Source of the DNA: Elmis aenea
Taxonomy: Eukaryota; Arthropoda; Insecta; Coleoptera; Elmidae
Direction: 5' to 3'
Assembly: GCA_947652605.1 (NCBI GenBank)
Contig: OX393576.1
Coordinates: 63,278,966 to 63,342,965 of the forward strand
Length of the DNA: 64,000 nt
In this document: one piece after another, positions 57,321-64,000 of the stretch
How the letters are laid out: the number at the start of each line of letters is the position of its first letter
Position numbering within the stretch: the first letter of the stretch is position 1
Translations under genes and position numbers: made by a program
Notes under the pieces: model-generated
The model's input: the letters and a program-made list of their open reading frames with translations, nothing else
What the model was told of the DNA's origin: nothing
Databases searched by the model: none

Positions 57321-57942
57321 CAGGGTGTGTATAAATTGGCGGAAGCGCTACACGTGGCTATGTTCTTCGTAAAATTGTAAGTCGAAAATCTTAACACAAA
57401 AATGTTGTACCATGCTTGCTGTGTCTGCAAGAGGTCCTCAAAGTTTTGACATTCAGTCCTTTAAAAAGCGTTATTATTTATTATTTTTAAATGAAAAAGC
57501 TGCGATTTGGATTAAAAATAAATTTCGAATAATATTTTTTCCTAGTTATTGTATTTTTCCTTTCAAAAATTGGTGTTGAAAATATGTTAATCACTGATTT
57601 AAATGAAAATAATACACATGGCAACATTGCCATTAGCTGTCATCTCTGTTTTTCTCGTATTTATTTCTAGTTTGTGTTAGACGATACCTAAAAGTTTGCA
57701 GCTATGTTTACGAACTGAAGGCTTTCAGTTCGAACAAATATTATAAATACTTAAGTAAAAATTGCTGATAAAAAAATGTCCAAACGCAAATCAATGGATG
57801 CAATGTTGCCAAATTTTTGTTTCTTTGGTTCTTTGAGGCCATAGGAGGTATGGTACAACATTTTTGTATTAAGATTTTCGACTTAGAATTTTACGAAGAA
57901 TATCGTCACGTGAAGCGCTTCCGCCAATTTATACACACCCTG
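57321..57942. mobile_element. Foldback MITE, family C copy 2
   Basis: The termini CAGGGTGTGTATAAATTGGC and the inverted GCCAATTTATACACACCCTG are flanked by TA. The sequence follows copy 1 at 28,515 nearly base for base (GGAAGCGCTACACGTGG, GTTTGTGTTAGACGATACC, GAACTGAAGGCTTTCAGTTC), and the length is 622 bp against 621. Similar length and high identity point to fairly recent mobility. Confidence 0.9.
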
Positions 57943-59657
57943 TATATCCAGTTATGTTTTCTAATAATTATAAAATAAATACTATGAGCTGTAATTTATG
58001 CTAAATTTTCAAACAAATATATTTGCGAAAAAGTACTTTGCGCACACCTTATGCCGGTCCTGCTCATCTACTACACCACATCGACAATGAAATATGTATG
58101 GTAATTTAATCAACCTACAAGTATCTATTATTTATGTATCTCTTAACACGATATATAAAATACTATCCATGTTTAAATGCAGTTAAATGCTTTGCATAAC
58201 ACGCAAAATCTGAAAAGTATTGCAATACTGATTACATTGGTATAAAGGTCAAATCAAACGTTTTTTAAATATCTTAATGATACGCAAATTGCATCAAAAA
58301 ACAAGCAAATGTTGATAAATTATGGGTACATAATTTGACTTGTCATTTTTTTTAAATGAAGATAATTCGCAAGTTATATAATTATGGTTGTACTTAAACT
58401 TTAAACTGTTCGTAATCATTATGATGATGCTAATTATAGCTATACATTTTAATTTACATATGAATCAGAAAAGGCAATGAAAAAGAATCAGTTTTTAGTA
58501 TAAAAATGTGTAGTTGGAATAAGAATTAGTATTTTTTTTTAACTAAAAATTGTGTAAAAGATTACTTGAATTACAATATAACAAATTATCAAGTTTTAAT
58601 TTCATTCCCATTATTCAGAATTTTACTTTAAATACATTTTGTACTTATTCATGCATACCCTGTGCCTATAGCTAGAACAGTTATTTTGGAAAATGAAGCA
58701 ATAAACATTTCAGTACAGATAATAGTGAACTTTAGTTTTATGACGGTTGCATACAATATTTTTCTACAAATAAGGTTGTTCTGGAATTTTGTAAGGGGAG
58801 CGATGGAGCGGTGCTCCTTTACAATACGATATCTAATCGATATTTTAAATTATTGTTGGTGGTGGTGTGAGTCAAGCACCTGCACTGCTTATCTTTTTTA
58901 TACAAAATAAATGTATACATTTTATAAAATAATACGTATTACTTATCGTGTAAATAACGTTTCAAGTTTGTAGTTTAAATACAAAAAAAAGTTACTAAAG
59001 TTTTTTTTTATGTTACAAAAAATGTTTTGACTGAATGATCTTGTTGCTTTCATGTAAAAATGAGTAACGATGTTTTGCCTCACTTGTAATTATTCTTTGT
59101 TTCAAAATAATTTAAAATTATCGTAATACATTAAATTTATTGATTGAACAATGAACAACAATCTTAGTTACCTAAATTTTTATGTTTTTTGATACAGGCT
59201 GTTAAAATTTGTTGGTTAATATTTCTTTACTACAAATGTTTCGCGATAAACCGTTACCGAATTATTTTGGCACGAGTAGCACTTGGTGATCGATCCAGTC
59301 TGACGCTGAGAAAACAGGAATTTTCCGACATTGTAAGAAAATACAAAACATTATTCTTAATTACTTACTAGATCAAAGTTAATGAAGATCATGTTGTATA
59401 GTTCAAAAATATGTACCAAATGATAATAATTGAAATGATTGAGTATGTGAAGATGTTTTTGGTGTTAATTTAATTATAAAATAACTAAATGTCAAATGTT
59501 GACATAATCATGTTGACATAATCATACTAAAAATAAAATATTGTGTTGACTGTCGTGATTTTTTCATCACTTAATTTTATTTTTGTGTATACAGTGTCAC
59601 TTGTATGTGTTTGTCTTACTGGCCCACTATAAAATCAGCTTTCAATAAAACTATGTA
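57943..59657. other. Intergenic or 5' intronic region upstream of the acyltransferase
   Basis: AT-rich. One candidate non-coding or coding exon lies at 59,199-59,331 (separate entry). Nothing else is supported. Confidence 0.35.
59199..59331 (+). other. Candidate exon upstream of the AGPAT gene
   Basis: A good acceptor (TTTTTTGATACAG) is followed by 133 bp of more balanced composition, fully open in one frame (HARV-free; it reads LARVALGDRSSLTLRKQEFS near its end), and then a good donor (GACATT|gtaaga). It could be a 5'UTR exon of the acyltransferase 2.3 kb downstream, whose first known coding exon starts with an acceptor. No homology is recognised. Confidence 0.2.
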
Positions 59658-60395
59658 CAGGGTGGCCTATTTTCGATGCCCATAAAGGGTATCTCGGTTA
59701 TTATCAGAGATAGTAAAAAAAAACTAAGTAGGTAGTCTCGATTTATTTTTTCGAGATAAATTCATTGCCGTATACAGATTTTGATTTCATTTTTAATTTT
59801 CGAAATATAGCCAAAAACCGATTTTTGGCACTTTTCAAAAATGTTAAATATCTCGCTTAAACGAAAAGATAGAGAAAAACTTTGAAGACATTTTTGGCAT
59901 GGTTTTGTGTCCTTAATAAGAGCAATATTCAATTGTTTTTTACTCATCAATACCGATATATTACACCTAACTTTCTTATTTTAAATAGCAACTATAAGCA
60001 AATTATATATTTTTGAAAAGCGCAAAAAACAAGCTTTCGATTCATGTCAAAGCCAACTATGGTTGCCACTTAAAATAAGAAAGTTGGGTGTAATAAGTCA
60101 ATATTCGTGTGAGTAAAAAAAATGAACATCGCTATCTTATTAAGGACAAAAAACCATGCCAAAAAAGTCTTTACAGTTTTTTTTATCTTTTCGTTTAAGC
60201 GAGATATTTAACATTTTTGAAAAGTGCCAAAAATCGGTTTTTGGCTATATTTCAAAAATTAAAAAAGATATCAAAAATCTGTTTACAGCAATGAATTTCT
60301 CTTGAAAAAAGAAATCAAGACTACGTACTTGGTTATTTTCTATCTCTGATAATAACCGAGATACCCTGTATGGGCATCGAAAATAGGCCACCCTG
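59658..60395. mobile_element. Foldback element, CAGGGTGGCC-terminal family, 738 bp
   Basis: The termini CAGGGTGGCCTATTTTCGAT and the inverted ATCGAAAATAGGCCACCCTG are identical over 20 bp and flanked by TA. The arms pair throughout (TGCCCATAAAGGGTATCTCG, GCCAAAAACCGATTTTTGGC, AAATATCTCGCTTAAACGAA), leaving a short loop near 60,000. Nothing is encoded. It is different from family A despite the similar first bases. Confidence 0.88.
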
Positions 60396-60620
60396 TACTT
60401 CAAGACGCCAAATTATAGTTTTTAAAGTTTGTTACAACTAAAGATATATTTAAAACGAAATTATTACAGTTTAAAAATTGATTTCCAAACCTTATTTCGT
60501 TTTTATTTCATATTGTTACTTTTTAAATTGTGTAAAATAAAACAGTTTCGATAAACATGCTTTGCGATTGTGTATTTTCCGTTATTGAATTTTATTGTTT
60601 GTGGCCGAAGGGGCGGTCGG

Positions 60621-60823
60621 CAGTGCCGGATTTCTGTATAGGCTGAGTAGGCCCGGGCCTAGGGCCCCTCGTCCTAGGGGGGCCAATAAGACCCTGATAT
60701 ATCGATATTTTCGATATCTCGACATTTTAGTTTTTTAATAACGTTTTTTTTCCTCACCACCTTACACCAGGGGACCATTCTACCTTTTGGCCTAGGGCCC
60801 ACGACAACCTTAATGCGGCACTG
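60621..60823. mobile_element. hAT-like MITE, 203 bp, 8-bp duplication
   Basis: The termini CAGTGCCGGATTTCTGTATA and, inverted, CAGTGCCGCATTAAGGTTGT share CAGTGCCG-ATT, and both lead to GGCCTAGGGCCC-type words. The flanks are GCGGTCGG (60,613-60,620) and GCGGTTGG (60,824-60,831), an 8-bp duplication with one change. Confidence 0.75.
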
Positions 60824-60831
60824 GCGGTTGG

Positions 60832-61615
60832 TCAGTTGGGTGAAATCGCAATGGGGTTCCATGATTAAACTCGAGGAAATTTTGCCTAATCAGCGAGTTA
60901 GTTATTCTGCAAATGGTAATAGTTTTGTTGTTATGATTCATAGCATTACAACAATCTTTTCATAATGTGCTCCAAATGTATAGTTTATTAAACAATGATG
61001 AATTTTAATTGGCGTGTGTCCATGTACTACATTCGTACAATATTTTTCATTGCTATGAATTGATGGTATTAGTGATGAAGTGGGTACTTTCTCTTCTTTT
61101 TCATTTTCTCTGAACTGTTAGATTATTAATATGAAGTATAAATGGTTTTTCTTTAATACAGGACTTGTTTCAGGCGTGAGCGATATGATTGATTGCTCAG
61201 GGCATCCAAAGTTTATTTGTGCGTGAATCGTGAACTGTTTTCTTATAAATGTTATCCAATATTCAAATTAATATATTTTAAAGCCACCAAAGCTATTAAT
61301 TATGCAAGATTTGCATTTTGGGCATATTTTAACAATTCATAAACTTATCACATTCACTTCCTATAATTTTTTCATAAGAATAACTCATTTCAATATAATG
61401 ATTATTATCAACTAGGTATCTCTACTCGATGCTATCAAAATATAAACAGAGTGGGTAAACATTGCTCATAATTCAGTTTTCCCAGATATTTTAAGGTGTA
61501 ATAAGGTTTAAATTGTGTGTAAAATCCAAGCTACGCATTTTGGAAACGTGAAATTTGTGACAATGTTTACTTGTTCTTTAAACATTTGTTGAGAACGTTT
61601 TTTTTTTGGTTACAG
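60832..61615. other. Upstream region of the acyltransferase coding exons
   Basis: AT-rich, no coding sequence. It ends in the poly-T acceptor TTTTTTTTTGGTTACAG, showing that an upstream exon exists; this stretch is therefore probably intronic. Confidence 0.4.
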
Positions 61616-61617
61616 GT

Positions 61618-62901
61618 ATGATATTTTCTTGGTGGACAATAGCTACTGCCATGCTAACTTTAGCAGTAGCATTATGGAAGATAAGTCCATTTGCAAAATA
61701 CTACATGAAATTCACGATTTTTATTCTGATCAGTTTAATATTTGCAACAGTTCCTATTCCTATCATGCTGCTTAAACCTAAAGATAGCAGAAACGCTTTG
61801 TAAGTATTGCAATTTTTTAAATACGAAACAAAAACAGTTGTGTATAATTTTACTTTTAAAATGTATATGTTGAAATGGTTTAAGTTTGGTTGTTTTGGTT
61901 AAAAAAAAATCGATTTCTTGTGTACTTATAAAAACCTTAAAGTTCGTTGATACCTTAAACAACAATAATTGTAATCAAGAAGCAAATATTTTAAAAGCAT
62001 TAAAAGGTTTTATTGTTGTTTGTAGGGAAGATTACACATACATTTACGTACAAAGGTGTGTGCTTACATATTCTAAACTTGGATTTATTACAGGATTCCT
62101 GCAAAAGCTTTAAGATTATCAAGTTGGATTTTGGGACTAAAATATTCAGTCAAAGGAAAAGAAAACATCGTCAAAAATAGTGGTTGTGTTGTGCTCATAA
62201 ATCACCAAAGTGCTCTAGACCTTATAGGTACCCAGTGGTATGTTCTCCCAGTTGAATTTGAACACTACTTCTTTTATTTCTAGTTTTAGCCGAATTGTGG
62301 CCTATAATGGATAGTTGTGCAGTGGTGGCCAAAAAAGAAGTGTTCTATCTGTGGCCATTTGGTTTAGCCAGTTGGCTTTGGGGTACAATTTTTATTGATA
62401 GATTGAACTCAAGTAAGGCCCAAGATGCTGTTAACAAAGCAGGGAACACAATTAGAGCAAGAAAGGTAGAGGTTTATGATTATGTTCATATTTTGAAACT
62501 GATGTGTTTTGTTTAGGCTCGTGTACTTATGTTTCCAGAGGGCACAAGAAATTTAGATAAAAAACTATTACCTTTTAAGAAAGGTGCCTTTCATTTGGCA
62601 CTGGCAGCTCAGTGCCCAATTCAACCTGTGGTAGTTGATCGATACACATTTTTAGGGAAAAATAATTTTGGTGAAGGTAATTTGTAACCAATTCTTGTAT
62701 TCAAACTGTTTAACTCTTCTTTTTGTAGGAAATATTAACATCACCATTTTACCATCCATATCAACAGATGGTCTGAACAAAAATGATCTTCCTTCACTGA
62801 TGGAAAAAACATACAACGTTATGTCTGACTATATCGATAAATTACCAGTAAATGGTGAATTAAATGGTGTAATCAAAGAAAGTGACACAAAAATGAGATA
62901 A
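61618..62901 (+). CDS. Agpat1: 1-acyl-sn-glycerol-3-phosphate acyltransferase (AGPAT1-like)
   Basis: Coding exons: 61,618-61,799, 62,094-62,227, 62,284-62,465, 62,517-62,676 and 62,729-62,901; 276 residues, in frame, with GT-AG introns of which three are 51-56 bp. It makes phosphatidic acid from lysophosphatidic acid and acyl-CoA at the ER membrane. Two hydrophobic segments lie at the N-terminus (about 4-20 and 31-52). The acyltransferase motifs are all present: NHQSALD (catalytic H98 and D103), GTIFIDR (139-145), FPEGTRN (172-178) and QPVVVDRY. The size fits the 270-290 residues of AGPAT1/2. The first exon begins with an acceptor two bases before this ATG, so a 5'UTR or further coding exon lies upstream; the ATG is the first in frame after the acceptor and gives a normal length. 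Confidence 0.9.
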
Positions 62902-63985
62902 AGATTATGACTGAGTAGTTGTTAATTATTTATGTTGACTCTATTTATATAAACAAATGTTTTACTGCTATATTTTTAACCAAATATAATTTTCTATATT
63001 GAATTCGTTTTAATATTTAACTATATGCTAAGTTTTAAACCTAATGTAATTATAGATTTACAGGTGGTTTTGTTCATTTGTGGTAGGCTGGTAGGGAACA
63101 TATGAATCTAAAATGTTTTTAATTAAAGCTTTTTTTTATCAAACATAGATTTTATAATGACATTTTTCAGATAAAATCAGTAGTTTAAGCCTGAACATAT
63201 TAATCTTTTAAACCACGCAAATTAAAAGCGTTTCATGCAATTTCAAAAGGAAATGGTGTATTAAAACAGTTCGTTCGGAACTTCGCCCAAGTTTATATTT
63301 ACTAAAACGACGTCAGGGGTTCAAGTTAGGGATGTGATATCTAGAAAGTATTTTATGGAATTTCTTGATTAATGATAAATTCCTTTTGATGTAACATACG
63401 GTTGCTCAAAATTTCCATTTTACGTTTTGTTTTGAAATAGTGTTGTGGCGAAAATACGTTAAGAGATGAGGCGTATAACGGGGGAAATCCCATAAATTAA
63501 GTTTCTTTACCTTGCTGTGTGAAATCATATATGGGCCTATCTGTTCAGCTAATCTTATCCTACGCAAATATGAAATAAAAGTGCTAGTATCTACAAATTT
63601 GATCAGAAGAAAATAGTTGTAATTGTAAGCAAAGATAACGTATCGGTATGCAACACACTATGCAATTAAACGATCGCATGCGTCAAAATATTGATGTTGA
63701 CAAATTTAAAATTCATTAATTTTATACGCAGACGCAAAAAATATTAGTTTCGGTCTGTAAGCTTTTATTAAATTGCAAAATTCCTTAAACATACGTCACG
63801 AAATTTTGAATTTGATTGTTGCGTTTTCAAAAATTTAAAACAAAACAAGTGCTATGTTGTGACTCATGCGCATTCAGCAAGATTATTCGGCCATGTTCAT
63901 AGGGATAAATTCATTCGTTAGTGGTGTTTAGTTGCGAAGTGGTACTGGTTATTTTTTATAAGAAGTGATATAAATTCCAGCCGAA
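62902..63985. other. 3' flank of the acyltransferase and 5' flank of the next gene
   Basis: The front part is the AGPAT 3'UTR; an ATTAAA near 63,122 may be its polyadenylation signal. 63,860-63,985 is less AT-rich (CATGCGCATTCAGCAAG, CATTCGTTAGTGGTG) and may hold the promoter and 5'UTR of the next gene. No coding sequence. Confidence 0.35.
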
Positions 63986-64000
63986 ATGGCAGGGAATATG
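63986..64000 (+). CDS. Possible start of a downstream gene, cut by the window edge
   Basis: An ATG at 63,986 in a good insect context (CCGAAATGGC) opens MAGNM to the last base. The preceding 100 bp look like a 5'UTR in composition. Five codons cannot identify a product. Confidence 0.25.

Noticed and set aside
1..64000. tRNA, rRNA, CRISPR and operon structures
   Set aside because: No B-box-like GGTTCGAATCC with a matching cloverleaf, no rRNA-like segment and no spaced repeats were seen; CRISPR and operons are not expected in this genome type.

Overview
The window looks like nuclear DNA of an insect, probably a beetle or another holometabolous species. It is AT-rich, genes are split by GT-AG introns (several only 53-60 bp), a cuticle chitin-binding gene of the obstructor/CPAP3 type is present, and the spacers are full of short inverted-repeat transposons and decayed non-LTR retrotransposons. 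The insect call rests on the obst-E-like gene and the ZAD zinc-finger gene, which are arthropod families. The order is an inference.

Layout. 1-311 (minus): first coding exon of a Golgi carbohydrate 6-O-sulfotransferase that runs off the left edge. 0.3-30 kb: gene-poor and transposon-rich. It holds foldback elements with TA target duplications, a hAT relic with a perfect 8-bp duplication, a 162-bp tandem repeat, three non-LTR retrotransposon relics (one between 93-bp direct repeats), a nested stack of at least four elements at 24.1-26.7 kb, and one orphan recombinase-like exon at 4.2 kb. 30.6-35.8 kb (plus): a complete three-exon beta-1,4-glucuronyltransferase 1-like gene whose large intron holds a split minisatellite, a retrotransposon relic and a foldback element. 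37.9-38.7 kb (plus): a CCNB1IP1/HEI10-like RING gene with a 1-nt reading-frame problem before its last exon. 40.9-45.0 kb (plus): a five-exon obstructor-E/CPAP3-like gene. 45.45-47.56 kb (plus): a two-exon ZAD gene with ten C2H2 fingers behind a GC-rich upstream patch. 47.6-61.6 kb: gene-poor, with several inverted-repeat elements. 61.6-62.9 kb (plus): five coding exons of an AGPAT1-like lysophosphatidate acyltransferase. 63,986: possible start codon of a further gene cut by the right edge.

The genes do not form a pathway. The sulfotransferase and glucuronyltransferase are both Golgi type II glycan enzymes, obst-E is an extracellular cuticle protein, the AGPAT acts in ER phospholipid synthesis, the ZAD protein is a nuclear DNA-binding factor, and the HEI10-like protein belongs to meiotic crossover control. 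The compact block 37.9-47.6 kb is the gene-dense core. All intron-exon joins were made by eye from splice signals, frame and family similarity; no search was run.
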